From an uncultured Clostridia bacterium (GTDB lineage Bacteria; Bacillota; Clostridia; Christensenellales; Borkfalkiaceae), in the NCBI GenBank assembly GCA_944354125.1, contig CALVPT010000007.1:22533-86532 (forward strand): a DNA stretch of 64,000 nucleotides, written 5' to 3'. This document shows positions 28,204 to 37,063 of this stretch, one piece after another. Under the pieces are notes generated by a model that was not told the origin of the DNA, did no database searches, and saw only the letters and a list, made by a program, of their open reading frames with translations. Position 1 is the stretch's first letter. Each line of letters opens with the position of its first letter. Position numbers and translations under genes: made by a program.

Positions 28204-29226
28204 ATGGCTGTGGAAATCGACTGGAAAAGTTTAGGATTCGGCTATATAAAGACGCCCTGGCGCTTCGTCGCAAACTATGACGGGAAGAGCTGGGACAAGG
28301 GCGCTCTTACGCAAGAGGACATGATAACCATCTCCGAATGCGCAGGCGTATTGCAGTATGCGCAGACGGCGTTCGAAGGACTTAAGGCATACACCACCGA
28401 GGACGGAAGAATAGTCACGTTCCGCCCCGACCTCAACGCAGAGCGAATGGACCAGTCCGCCGCAAGGCTTGAGATGCCCACCCTGCCCGAGGGAATGTTC
28501 CTTGATGCGGTGGACCAGGTAGTAAGCGCAAACAAGGACTACGTACCCCCCTACGGCAGCGGAGCGACGCTGTACCTGCGCCCCTATATGTTCGGCAGTT
28601 CGCCCGTAATAGGCGTAAAGCCCGCCGAAAAATATGAGTTCAGACTGTTCGCAACCCCCGTCGGTCCCTACTTTAAGGGCGGCGTTAAGCCCATAAGCAT
28701 AAGGGTGAGCGACTTTGACAGAGCCGCACCCCACGGCACGGGACACATCAAGGCAGGACTCAACTATGCTATGAGTCTGCACGCCATAGTAGACGCGCAC
28801 AATCAGGGCTTTGACGAGAATATGTATCTCGACGCAGGTTCGCGCACATACGTCGAGGAGACGGGCGGCGCAAACTTCCTGTTCATAACCAAGGGCGGCA
28901 AGGTGGTAACGCCCAAGTCGGATTCCATACTCCCCTCCATAACCAGGCGTTCGCTGTGCTACGTCGCCGAAAAGTACTTAGGCCTTACCGTAGAGCACAG
29001 ACCCGTAAAGTTTGAGGAAGTAAAGGACTTTGCAGAGTGCGGACTGTGCGGCACGGCTGCCGTAATTTCGCCCGTAGGCAAGATTGTTGACCACGGCAAG
29101 GAGATTTGCCTGCCCTCCGGAATGGAGCACATGGGCGAGATAACCAAGAAGCTCTACGACACTCTGACGGGCATACAGATGGGCAGAATACCCGCACCCG
29201 AAGGCTGGCTTAGGGAGATTAAGTGA
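28204..29226 (+). CDS. ilvE: Branched-chain amino acid aminotransferase
   Basis: A fold-type IV PLP enzyme that transfers amino groups between glutamate and the keto acids of Leu, Ile and Val. The PLP lysine is in GTGHIKAGLNYAMSLHA. YVEETGGANFLFI and KSDSILPSITRRSL bind PLP and substrate. At 340 residues it matches the long type II (BCAT, eukaryote/Firmicute-like) class. I chose the ATG at 28204, after AGAAGG, over an upstream in-frame start inside the promoter. Confidence 0.95.
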   Translation: MAVEIDWKSLGFGYIKTPWRFVANYDGKSWDKGALTQEDMITISECAGVLQYAQTAFEGLKAYTTEDGRIVTFRPDLNAERMDQSAARLEMPTLPEGMFLDAVDQVVSANKDYVPPYGSGATLYLRPYMFGSSPVIGVKPAEKYEFRLFATPVGPYFKGGVKPISIRVSDFDRAAPHGTGHIKAGLNYAMSLHAIVDAHNQGFDENMYLDAGSRTYVEETGGANFLFITKGGKVVTPKSDSILPSITRRSLCYVAEKYLGLTVEHRPVKFEEVKDFAECGLCGTAAVISPVGKIVDHGKEICLPSGMEHMGEITKKLYDTLTGIQMGRIPAPEGWLREIK

Positions 29227-29227
29227 A

Positions 29228-29833
29228 ATGATAGACGAAAAAACTCTCTTTTGGGTCAACTCACCCGAAAGATATGAAATATCGGCGGATAAGATAGAGA
29301 TATATACCAAACCTCACACCGACCTGTGGCAGCGCACCTACTACCACTTCAGAAACGACAGCGCACCCATGCTGATGTTTACCGCCGAGGAAAAGTACTT
29401 CTCCCTTACCGTAAAGACCGACTTTGAGAGCAAGCACCGCTTCGACCAGTGCGGAGTTATTTTATACCTCGACTGCGACAACTGGCTCAAGGCGTCGATA
29501 GAGTACGAAAACGAACATATCCAGCACCTGGGCAGCGTTGCGACCAACAACGGCTATTCGGATTGGGCGACGACCGAAATCGACGCCGGCATAAAGTCGA
29601 TGTGGTACAGACTCAGCCGCAGAGAGGACGACTTTAAAATAGAGTGCTCGGAAGACGGCAATACGTTCAGGCAGATGCGCATATGCCATATGTTCAACGG
29701 CGGCGGAAAGATAAATATAGGCATATATGCCTGCAGCCCCGAGGACTCCAGCTTCAGGGCGACTTTCAGCCATATGGAGATGGGCGAATGCAAGTGGCTG
29801 CCCCACGACGGTCAGCAACCCGACGAAGAATAA
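29228..29833 (+). CDS. DUF1349 family protein (concanavalin-like fold)
   Basis: A 201-residue soluble protein with a DUF1349 beta-sandwich. LWQRTYYHFRNDSAPMLM, FDQCGVILYLDCDNWLKASIEYE and YACSPEDSSFRATFSHMEM match this family, which is distantly lectin-like and of unknown function. It starts 1 nt after the ilvE stop, with GGGAG in the end of ilvE, so the two are co-transcribed. There is no signal peptide. Confidence 0.88.
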   Translation: MIDEKTLFWVNSPERYEISADKIEIYTKPHTDLWQRTYYHFRNDSAPMLMFTAEEKYFSLTVKTDFESKHRFDQCGVILYLDCDNWLKASIEYENEHIQHLGSVATNNGYSDWATTEIDAGIKSMWYRLSRREDDFKIECSEDGNTFRQMRICHMFNGGGKINIGIYACSPEDSSFRATFSHMEMGECKWLPHDGQQPDEE

Positions 29834-29850
29834 AGCAAAATAAACTGATA

Positions 29851-29890
29851 AGCCCGTCGGCACCAAAAGAAGTGCCGACGGGCTGTTTTT
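29851..29890 (+). terminator. Terminator of ilvE-DUF1349
   Basis: A 13-bp stem AGCCCGTCGGCAC with its complement, 8-nt loop, then GTTTTTA. Confidence 0.9.
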
Positions 29891-29929
29891 ATACTGTTTT
29901 TATGCTGTTGGACTGAAAAAATTATGCTT

Positions 29930-30559
29930 TCAGAGGCTGAAAGGATAGAGATATTCGCGCTTTTTTACGATATTCACCCTGCCGTTGAGCCTGTTGACGA
30001 GAGCGGAGTCGAACGCCTGCTCCGCCTCCTTTTTTACCGCAACCGAAAATATTACTCTGTCGGCATAGCTTACGCCGATTATCATGCAATCGTTCTCGCC
30101 GAAAAAGCGGTTTACGGCGTCTATGTAAGGATAGTCTACGATATACTGACTTTCGGCGCAGGGCTGATAGCTTACCCTGACCGCCCCGGCAAGATTTTCC
30201 GCAACGCTGCCCGAATATGCCCTGACAAGTCCGCCCGCGCCCAGCTTTATTCCGCCGAAATAGCGCGTGACGACGACCGCCGTCTGCCGTAAGTTATTGG
30301 CCTTTATGACCTCCAGCATGGGCATGCCTGCCGTTCCCTGCGGCTCTCCGTCGTCCGAAAAGCGCATGAAGTTACCTATGTCGTCTGCGATGTAGGCATA
30401 GCAGTTATGCGTGGCGTCCCTGTACTTTTGGGAGATTTCCGCGACGAACGCGCGCGCCTGCTCTTCGCCCTCGACGTGGCGCGAAGTGGCGATGAAGCGC
30501 GATTTTTCTATGACTTTTTCGGTGACGAGTTCGCCGCTTACTGACAGATATCCCTGCAT
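29930..30559 (-). CDS. yigZ: YigZ/IMPACT family protein
   Basis: A 209-residue protein with the UPF0029 N-terminal domain (KSRFIATSRHVEGEEQA, ATHNCYAY, DDGEPQGTAGMPML) and the EF-G-like C-terminal domain. The family may bind RNA or ribosomes; its biochemical role is unknown. It lies 6 bp downstream of tyrS on the same strand. Confidence 0.9.
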   Translation of the reverse strand: MQGYLSVSGELVTEKVIEKSRFIATSRHVEGEEQARAFVAEISQKYRDATHNCYAYIADDIGNFMRFSDDGEPQGTAGMPMLEVIKANNLRQTAVVVTRYFGGIKLGAGGLVRAYSGSVAENLAGAVRVSYQPCAESQYIVDYPYIDAVNRFFGENDCMIIGVSYADRVIFSVAVKKEAEQAFDSALVNRLNGRVNIVKKREYLYPFSL

Positions 30560-30565
30560 ATAAAG

Positions 30566-31753
30566 TTATACGAGTTTTATTTTTATGTGAATCTTTTTGC
30601 CCTTGTGGAGAATGTCGCCGCTCTTTACGGGCGCGTTGATGTCCGTTACCTTTTCATCGTTAATCGACACGCCGCCCTGCTGAACGAGCCTTCTCGCCTC
30701 GCCGTTGGACGCGCACAGCTTAGCCCCTACGAGCACCGAAATGACCGTAGGCTGAGCGACTGAAACCTCGGTTTCGGGCAGGTCGTCGAATGAACCGCCG
30801 AACGCAGCTTTTGCCTGTGCCTGTGCCGCCTTTGCCTTGTCTTCGCCGTGGACGAGCTTTGTGAGCTCGTATGCGAGAATTTCCTTCTTTTCGTTCACGC
30901 GCGAGGCATCCCACTTCTCCATCTCCCTTATCTCCTGCATGGGAATGAAGGTGAGCATCTTCATGCACTTCATGACGTCGGCATCGTCGACGTTGCGCCA
31001 GTACTGATAGAACTCGTAAGGAGTCGTCTTGTTTTCGTCCAGCCAGACCGCGCCCTTTGCCGTCTTGCCCATCTTCTTGCCCTCGCTGTTCAAAAGCAGG
31101 GTGATGGTCATTGCATATGCATCCTTGCCCGTCTTTTTCCTTATGAGCTCGGTACCTGCGAGCATATTCGACCACTGGTCGTCGCCGCCGAACTGCATAT
31201 TGCAGCCATACGCCGTGTTGAGGTGATAGAAGTCGTACGCCTGCATTATCATATAGTTGAACTCGAGGAAGCTTAAGCCCCTCTCCATGCGCTGCTTGTA
31301 GCACTCGGCGCGAAGCATGTTGTTTACCGAGAAGCACGCGCCGACGTCCCTTAAGAGCTCTACATAGTTGAGCTTTAACAGCCAGTCTGCGTTGTTTACC
31401 ATTATCGCCTTGTCGTCGCCGAATTCGATAAACCTCTCCATCTGCTTTTTGAAGCACGCGCAGTTATGCTCTATCATTTCGGGGGTGAGCATGGAGCGCA
31501 TATCCGTCCTGCCCGAGGGGTCGCCTACATAGCCCGTGCCGCCGCCTATGAGCACGACGGGCTTGTTGCCTGCCATCTGTAACCTCTTCATGAGGCACAG
31601 CGCCATGAAGTGCCCGACGTGCAGACTGTCTGCCGTAGGGTCGAAGCCTATATAAAAGCGCGCGCCGCCGCCGTTTATCAGCTGTCTTATCTCCTCTTCG
31701 TCGGTAACCTGGGCAATCAGCCCCCTCTCTTTAAGTTCTTCAAATATTTCCAT
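30566..31753 (-). CDS. tyrS: Tyrosyl-tRNA synthetase
   Basis: A class I synthetase charging tRNA-Tyr. The HIGH motif is HVGH (about residues 42-45), followed by GGGTGYVGDPSGR. The KMSKS-type loop is KMGKTAKG, as in TyrZ-like enzymes. A C-terminal S4 domain begins GAKLCASNGEARRLV. 395 residues. The short leader (about 20 nt) has no T-box. Confidence 0.96.
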   Translation of the reverse strand: MEIFEELKERGLIAQVTDEEEIRQLINGGGARFYIGFDPTADSLHVGHFMALCLMKRLQMAGNKPVVLIGGGTGYVGDPSGRTDMRSMLTPEMIEHNCACFKKQMERFIEFGDDKAIMVNNADWLLKLNYVELLRDVGACFSVNNMLRAECYKQRMERGLSFLEFNYMIMQAYDFYHLNTAYGCNMQFGGDDQWSNMLAGTELIRKKTGKDAYAMTITLLLNSEGKKMGKTAKGAVWLDENKTTPYEFYQYWRNVDDADVMKCMKMLTFIPMQEIREMEKWDASRVNEKKEILAYELTKLVHGEDKAKAAQAQAKAAFGGSFDDLPETEVSVAQPTVISVLVGAKLCASNGEARRLVQQGGVSINDEKVTDINAPVKSGDILHKGKKIHIKIKLV

Positions 31754-31782
31754 ATCGCACCTTAAAATTATCTATTGTATTG

Positions 31783-31811
31783 AGTATAGCAACTATTGCC
31801 GCATTTTGCAA
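31783..31811 (-). promoter_or_regulatory. Promoter for tyrS-yigZ
   Basis: -35 TTGCAA (31806-31811), 17-bp spacer, -10 TATACT (31783-31788). Confidence 0.65.
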
Positions 31812-31821
31812 TTGTTTATAA

Positions 31822-32526
31822 TCAATCGTTGAAAAAATCTTCCTTTTTAAGGCTCTGGCGCGCCTTTTCTATCGCCCTCTTCTCTATCCTGGAGACGTAT
31901 GAGCGCGAAATTTTAAGCCTTTTAGCCACTTCGCGCTGGGGAGTGGGCACGCCGTCTAAAAGCCCGTACCTGAGCGTTATTATCGTATATTCGCGCGGAT
32001 TGAGTATGCCCTTAAGAAGCTCTATGAACTTTTCGCGCTGAATAGATTTTTCGACGCGGCGGAATACGTTTTCCTCCTTTTCGGCGAGCAGGTCCATTAC
32101 GGTCAGCTCGTTGCCGTCCTTGTCTACGCCGACGGGGTCGGAAAGCGAGACGGTATTTTTATACTTCTTGCCGGCGCGGATGAGCATTAGTATTTCGTTC
32201 TCTATGCACCTAGCCGTATAGGTGGCAAGCTGCGTGCCCTTGCCCTCCTGAAAGGTATTTATGGCCTTTATAAGTCCTATCGAGCCGACGGACAGCAGGT
32301 CGTCGGTTTCCGCCGCACCCGTGTACTTTTTGACTATGTGCGCAACCAGACGCATATTGTGCCTGACGAGAATGTCCCTGGCGTTGGCGTCGCCAGCCCT
32401 GGCAAGCGCCAGATATCGCCTTTCGTCCTCCTGCGAGAGCGGCTTGGGAAACGTCCCCTTCTGCCGCACCATTCCCGTAAAGATGAAGATTTTGCTCAAG
32501 AGCAGCCCGACCACATCGAAAAACAT
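31822..32526 (-). CDS. sigK: Sporulation sigma factor, sigma-K type
   Basis: A 234-residue sigma-70 family factor with regions 2 to 4. Region 2 has NMRLVAHIVKKYTGAAETDDLLSVG (read as two blocks), TYTARCIENEIL and SLSDPVGVDKDGNELTVMDLL, and region 4 ends SRSYVSRIEKRAI. These fit sigma-K, the late mother-cell factor. The N-terminus (MFFDVVGLLLSKIFIF) looks like the short pro-sequence of sigma-K. The gene is intact, with no skin-type interruption. I chose the ATG at 32526, after AAGGGGG. Confidence 0.85.
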   Translation of the reverse strand: MFFDVVGLLLSKIFIFTGMVRQKGTFPKPLSQEDERRYLALARAGDANARDILVRHNMRLVAHIVKKYTGAAETDDLLSVGSIGLIKAINTFQEGKGTQLATYTARCIENEILMLIRAGKKYKNTVSLSDPVGVDKDGNELTVMDLLAEKEENVFRRVEKSIQREKFIELLKGILNPREYTIITLRYGLLDGVPTPQREVAKRLKISRSYVSRIEKRAIEKARQSLKKEDFFND

Positions 32527-32587
32527 ATTGCATTCCCCCTTAAAGTTGAGTTTAATAGCATATGAATCCGACGGGTTGTCTAATAAC

Positions 32588-32626
32588 AAAAAAAGGGCAA
32601 AAAGCCGAATTAAGCCCTTTGCCCTT
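32588..32626 (-). terminator. Terminator of the ABC exporter pair
   Basis: Stem AAGGGCAAA/TTTGCCCTT around a short inner hairpin, with TTTTTTT on the minus strand, 63 bp after the second exporter gene. Confidence 0.75.
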
Positions 32627-32688
32627 GTCTGTCTTTATTCAATTGCCCCCGCAATATGCCTTGATTATCGGCTTGCGGAGCCTTGAAA

Positions 32689-34608
32689 TTATTCGAGTTC
32701 GAACGCACCCGTATAGAGCTGATAGTACTTGCCCTTCTGCTCTATGAGCTGTTCGTGGCTGCCCCTTTCGATTATCTCGCCGTGTTCGAGCACCATTATT
32801 GCCTTGCTGTTCCTTACGGTCGAAAGTCTGTGGGCTATGACGAATACCGTCCTGCCCTCCATGAGCTTATCCATGCCCTGCTCAATGAGCTTTTCGGTAC
32901 GGGTATCGATGGACGAGGTTGCCTCGTCGAGAATGAGCACGGGGCACTCGCTGACCATCGCCCTGGCGATTGCGAGCAGCTGGCGCTGACCCTGCGACAG
33001 GTTGCTGCCGTCGCCCCTGATTATCGTATTGTATCCGTCGGGAAGATGGACAATGAAGCTGTCCGCATTGGCGAGCTTTGCCGCCTTTATGCACTCCTCG
33101 TCGGTGGCGTCCAGTCTGCCGTAGCGGATATTGTCCATTACCGTGCCGGTGAAAAGGTGCGTATCCTGCAGAACTATGCCGAGCGAGCGCCTGAGGTCTG
33201 ACTTCTTTATATCCCTTATGTTTATGCCGTCATAGGTGATTTCGCCCGACTGGATATCATAGAAGCGGTTTATGAGGTTGGTTATAGTCGTCTTGCCCGC
33301 GCCCGTCGAACCGACGAAGGCTATCTTCTGACCGGGCTTGGCATACAGCGTTATGTGCTTTAAGATTACCTTGCCCTCGTCATAGCCGAAGACTACGTCG
33401 TTGAAGCGGATATCGCCCTTCAGGGGAATATACTCGGACTTGCCGCCCTCAAGCGGTTTCTTCCACGCCCATTCGCCCTCTGCGCTCTCGCCGTGGGTCA
33501 GCGTGATGTTGCCGCCCTCGTCCTCGGAAGGTTCATCTACCATCTCGAAGATTCTCTCCGCGCCTGCAAGCGCCATTACGATAGCGCTGAACTGCTGCGA
33601 AACCTGCTGAACGGGCATATTGAACTGCCTTGTGAACATCAGGAAGGAGACGAGCATGCCCGCCATTACGGCGACTCTGTTAGCCGAGCCCGCATTCTGC
33701 ACGCTGCAGAATATCGAGAGCAGACCGACTTCGCTGCCGAGACCTATTATGAGCACGCCGACGAGCGCTATGAGCACATACTGCAGATATCCGAGGTTGT
33801 TGTTTATGGGACCCATTACGAAGGCATAGGCGTTTGCCTTGCTGCCTGCCTCGTTGAGCTGGTCGTTGACCACCTTGAACTGGTCCCTTGCCTTCTGCTC
33901 GTGGCAGAATACCTTTATTACCTTCTGACCTTCGGTCATCTCTTCGACGTAGCCGTTGAGCTTGCCGAGCGCCTGCTGGTTATACAGGTAGTACTTTGCC
34001 GACTTGCCGCCGATTATCTTCGTAGCCACGACTATTCCGCCGAGCACGACGAAGCCGACGAGCATGAGCGTCACGCTGTACATTATCATGAATACGAGTA
34101 TTGCAATAAGCGTGATGGCCGAGGATATCAGCTGCGGAATGGTCTGGGTGAGCAGCTGACGCATCGTGTCGACATCGTTTGTATAGAGACTCATCAGGTC
34201 GCCGTGCGTATGAGAGTCGAAATATCTCAAGGGCAACGTCTGCATCTTTGCAAACATGTCGTTTCTCATCTTCTTGAGCGTACCCTGCGCGATATACATC
34301 ATTATTATGTTATACGCAAAGGACGAAGCCGCGCCGATGAAGTACACGCAACCCATGAAGAGTATGTTCGAATATATTACGGACATGTCGGCGTTTTTGC
34401 CGTTTATGAGTTCGGTGACAATGATAGATACCCTCGACGCCGAAAGCACGTTTGCCACCGAGGCGAGGAAGACGAACACGACGACGCAGGCAGTTGCAAA
34501 CTTGTTGCGCGTGAATGTGTACCTGAGAAGTCTGCCCAACGTCTTCATGGGGTTCTTTGCGCCCCTTCCGCCCTTCATTCTGCCGTGAGGCCCTGACATA
34601 TTAGCCAT
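32689..34608 (-). CDS. Heterodimeric ABC exporter, catalytic half
   Basis: A 639-residue half-transporter: six-helix ABC_membrane domain (about residues 30-330), then an ATPase domain with Walker A GSTGAGKTT, signature LSQGQRQ and Walker B LILDEATSSID with the catalytic Glu. It contains a charged insert (MVDEPSEDEGGNITLTHGE) between domains, common in TM288/LmrD-like subunits. I chose the ATG at 34608, 8 nt after GGGAGG, overlapping the partner's stop. It pairs with the gene upstream; the substrate is not predictable. Confidence 0.9.
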   Translation of the reverse strand: MANMSGPHGRMKGGRGAKNPMKTLGRLLRYTFTRNKFATACVVVFVFLASVANVLSASRVSIIVTELINGKNADMSVIYSNILFMGCVYFIGAASSFAYNIIMMYIAQGTLKKMRNDMFAKMQTLPLRYFDSHTHGDLMSLYTNDVDTMRQLLTQTIPQLISSAITLIAILVFMIMYSVTLMLVGFVVLGGIVVATKIIGGKSAKYYLYNQQALGKLNGYVEEMTEGQKVIKVFCHEQKARDQFKVVNDQLNEAGSKANAYAFVMGPINNNLGYLQYVLIALVGVLIIGLGSEVGLLSIFCSVQNAGSANRVAVMAGMLVSFLMFTRQFNMPVQQVSQQFSAIVMALAGAERIFEMVDEPSEDEGGNITLTHGESAEGEWAWKKPLEGGKSEYIPLKGDIRFNDVVFGYDEGKVILKHITLYAKPGQKIAFVGSTGAGKTTITNLINRFYDIQSGEITYDGINIRDIKKSDLRRSLGIVLQDTHLFTGTVMDNIRYGRLDATDEECIKAAKLANADSFIVHLPDGYNTIIRGDGSNLSQGQRQLLAIARAMVSECPVLILDEATSSIDTRTEKLIEQGMDKLMEGRTVFVIAHRLSTVRNSKAIMVLEHGEIIERGSHEQLIEQKGKYYQLYTGAFELE

Positions 34609-36364
34609 TATCGTCACCTCCCTGCATCTGAGATTCGTATACTTCTCTGTATATCTCGTTGTTCTTCAACAGTTCTTCATGCGTGCCTATGCCGTCTATC
34701 CTGCCCTCGTCGAGCACGATTATCTTGTCGGCGTCCTGCACGGAGGCGATTCGCTGGGCTATTATTATCTTTGTCGTTTCGGGAGCGTGCTGTCTGAGCG
34801 CCGACCTTATCATTGCGTCCGTCTTGGTGTCGACAGCCGAAGTCGAGTCGTCGAAGATTATGACCTTGGGCTTCTTCAGAAGCGCCCTGGCAATGCACAG
34901 TCTCTGCTTCTGTCCGCCCGAGACGTTTACGCCGCCCTGTCCGAGGTCGTAGTCATATCCGCCCGGAAGATTTTGAATGAACTCGTCCGCACAGGCCTGC
35001 TTTGCGGCGAATTTTATCTCCTCGTCGGTGGCGTTCTCGTCGCCCCACTTGAGGTTTTCCCTTATCGAGCCGGAGAAGAGCACGTTCTTCTGGAGCACCA
35101 TTGCAACCTTGCTCCTCAGGGTATCGAGGTTATAACGCCTTACGTCGATGCCGCCGACCTTTACGGAGCCGCCTGCAACGTCGTAAAGACGGGGAATGAG
35201 GCTGACGAGCGAGGTCTTGCCCGAACCCGTCGCACCTATGATGCCGACCGTTTCGCCCGACTTTATGTGAAGATTTATGTTTTCGAGTACGGTTACGTCC
35301 TTCTTCTGGGAATAGCAGAAGGAAACGTTTTCGAAGTCAACAGTACCGTCGGGAACTTCGAATACGGGTTCTTCGGGCTTGGGAAGCGTAGTGCGCTCGT
35401 TGAGCACCTCGCAAATACGGTCTGCCGAACCCTTGGAAAGCGATATGAAGTTGAGGCACATTGCCACCATCATTACGCCCGTAAGTATCTGTGCGGAATA
35501 CTGTATGAGAGTCTGAATTTCCTTGGGCTCTATGCTGCCTGCGAAGTTGCCGACATACATGTTCGAGCCAACGGTAAGTATTACTATGTTGACTATGAAC
35601 ATGACGAGCATGACGGTAGGCATCATTATGGCGAGTATTCTCTCCGCCTTTACGGAATAGGTATACACGTCGCCGCTCGCCTTTTCCATCTTGGAAATTT
35701 CCCTGTCCTCCCTTACGTAGGACTTGACGACCCTTATCGCCGTGAGGTCTTCCTGCACGACGGCGTTGAGGGAGTCGTACTTTTTGAACATCGTCCTGAA
35801 ATAGGGCACGACCCTGAACATACAGAACGCCACGACTATGCCTAAAATTATTGCCGCACCTGCAAATATCAGCGCCATAATGGGCTCTATGACGAGCGTC
35901 ATTATTATGGAGGCGATGAAGAGCACGGGCGCGCGGACGAGCATTCTTATGCTCATCTGATATGCGTTCTGCACGTTGGTGACGTCGGTCGTGATACGCG
36001 TTATCAGACTGGACGTCGAGTAGTTATCGATGTTCGCAAAGGAAAAACTCTGCAGGTTGTTGTACATATCCTCCCTGAGGTTATGCGCAAATCCGCAGCT
36101 CGCCTTTGCCGCAAGCTTGCCGCCGAGAGCGCCGCTATACAGCGCAAGCAATGCACAGACAATCATCAGAACGGCACAGATGACTATGGTATTGATATTG
36201 ATCTGCGCCTTATCTCCCGTGGAAACATCCTGGAGCTCACCGACGATGAATGTCATCAGAAAGGGAATAAGTATTTCCATCAACGCTTCGACCGCCATGA
36301 GAATCGGCACTATTATCGAAGGTTTTTTGTATTCCCTCAGGCTTTTGAGTAATGTCTTAATCAT
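34601..36364 (-). CDS. Heterodimeric ABC exporter, degenerate-site half
   Basis: A 587-residue half-transporter with six membrane helices and one ATPase domain: Walker A GATGSGKTS, signature VSGGQKQR. The Walker B is VIIFDDSTSAVD, with Asp where the catalytic Glu should be. This is the known asymmetry of TM287/288- and LmrCD-type exporters, in which one ATP site is non-hydrolytic. First gene of the operon. Confidence 0.9.
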   Translation of the reverse strand: MIKTLLKSLREYKKPSIIVPILMAVEALMEILIPFLMTFIVGELQDVSTGDKAQININTIVICAVLMIVCALLALYSGALGGKLAAKASCGFAHNLREDMYNNLQSFSFANIDNYSTSSLITRITTDVTNVQNAYQMSIRMLVRAPVLFIASIIMTLVIEPIMALIFAGAAIILGIVVAFCMFRVVPYFRTMFKKYDSLNAVVQEDLTAIRVVKSYVREDREISKMEKASGDVYTYSVKAERILAIMMPTVMLVMFIVNIVILTVGSNMYVGNFAGSIEPKEIQTLIQYSAQILTGVMMVAMCLNFISLSKGSADRICEVLNERTTLPKPEEPVFEVPDGTVDFENVSFCYSQKKDVTVLENINLHIKSGETVGIIGATGSGKTSLVSLIPRLYDVAGGSVKVGGIDVRRYNLDTLRSKVAMVLQKNVLFSGSIRENLKWGDENATDEEIKFAAKQACADEFIQNLPGGYDYDLGQGGVNVSGGQKQRLCIARALLKKPKVIIFDDSTSAVDTKTDAMIRSALRQHAPETTKIIIAQRIASVQDADKIIVLDEGRIDGIGTHEELLKNNEIYREVYESQMQGGDDNG

Positions 36365-36412
36365 TATTTTTGCCTTTCGAATTGCTTCTCCTTATATTAT
36401 TTGTATTTTAGT

Positions 36413-36440
36413 ATTATATCATCTTTACGGAAATTGTCAA
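36413..36440 (-). promoter_or_regulatory. Promoter of the ABC exporter operon
   Basis: -35 TTGACA (36435-36440), 16-bp spacer, -10 TATAAT (36413-36418). A leader of about 40 nt carries AAGGAG and AAAGG. Confidence 0.75.
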
Positions 36441-36603
36441 ACCACGTGACTTGTCTATTTTATCCGCACAATGTGAAATCTTTATCACAAAATCTCAACG
36501 CCAGCCATTATATAACCGTATGGCGACGACATTTTTCCTTCCTCTCAAAGGGCGAATACTTTAATTATATGCGGAGAAAATAAAATTTTGGCATAAAAAT
36601 TGC

Positions 36604-36632
36604 TTGCCAACTCAAAAAGCATATGCTATAAT
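36604..36632 (+). promoter_or_regulatory. Promoter for tRNA-Glu
   Basis: -35 TTGCCA (36604-36609), 17-bp spacer, -10 TATAAT (36627-36632), 68 nt before the tRNA. Confidence 0.65.
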
Positions 36633-36700
36633 CTTTTAGCAACTGACGCGTAAGGGCAATGCAGCTGTGTTTATGACCCATACGCATTCAGACAGAATAT

Positions 36701-36775
36701 GGCCTTGTGGTCAAGCGGTTAAGACGGAGCCCTCTCAAGGCTCAATCCCGGGTTCGATTCCCGGCAGGGTCACCA
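36701..36775 (+). tRNA. tRNA-Glu (anticodon CTC)
   Basis: A full cloverleaf of 75 nt. The acceptor GGCCTTG pairs with CAGGGTC, and the 3' CCA is encoded. The anticodon stem GAGCC/GGCTC holds the loop CTCTCAA with anticodon CTC, reading GAG. The T arm CCCGGGTTCGATTCCCGG is intact. The D arm is GGTCAAGCGGTTAAGAC, as in Bacillota tRNA-Glu. Confidence 0.96.
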
Positions 36776-36780
36776 AATAA

Positions 36781-36818
36781 CAGAGCGGCAAGCATTTTAT
36801 GCTTGCCGCTCTGTTTTT
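36781..36818 (+). terminator. Terminator after tRNA-Glu
   Basis: A 14-bp stem CAGAGCGGCAAGCA and its complement with a 5-nt loop and TTTTT, starting 5 nt after the tRNA. Confidence 0.9.
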
Positions 36819-37019
36819 ATCCCTGTACGCTCGAACACGGTCGGTTCGCCCGACCGACGAAGTCGGTCGCACGGAGCGCAAGCGGATTATCCCAGTGTTA
36901 CAACCGACATTCACGGCATTGCACTTAAGGTTGCATTCCTAATATATAAATTCAGCCGCAAAAGTCAGCAAACTGCATTGATAAACAGTAAATTATTATG
37001 CACCCACAAATTGAAATCA
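36819..37019. other. Intergenic region with overlapping palindromes
   Basis: No gene seen. Near 36839-36869 there are two overlapping inverted repeats: GGTCGG/CCGACC (36839-36855) and CGACCGAC-gaa-GTCGGTCG (36851-36869). They could be alternative hairpins or a repeat remnant. The rest is AT-rich, without a recognisable element. Confidence 0.4.
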
Positions 37020-37051
37020 GGGTCGGGCACGCAACGTGCCCGACCCTTTTT
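37020..37051. terminator. Terminator downstream of the aldolase gene
   Basis: A 12-bp stem GGGTCGGGCACG and its complement with a 3-nt loop. TTTTT follows on the plus strand, with a weaker T-rich stretch on the minus strand. It starts 12 bp after the stop at 37064. Confidence 0.75.
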
Positions 37052-37063
37052 GCACATTAATTT

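Noticed and set aside
31754..31821. T-box leader for tyrS (and for proS at 43370-43500)
   Set aside because: Leaders are too short and lack the conserved T-box sequence; ordinary promoters are present.
31822..32526. A skin-type element interrupting sigK
   Set aside because: The sigma-K frame is continuous from region 2 to region 4, with no recombinase in the window.
36707..36928. A 73-codon frame across tRNA-Glu
   Set aside because: It reads through the tRNA and its terminator; the tRNA fold explains the sequence.
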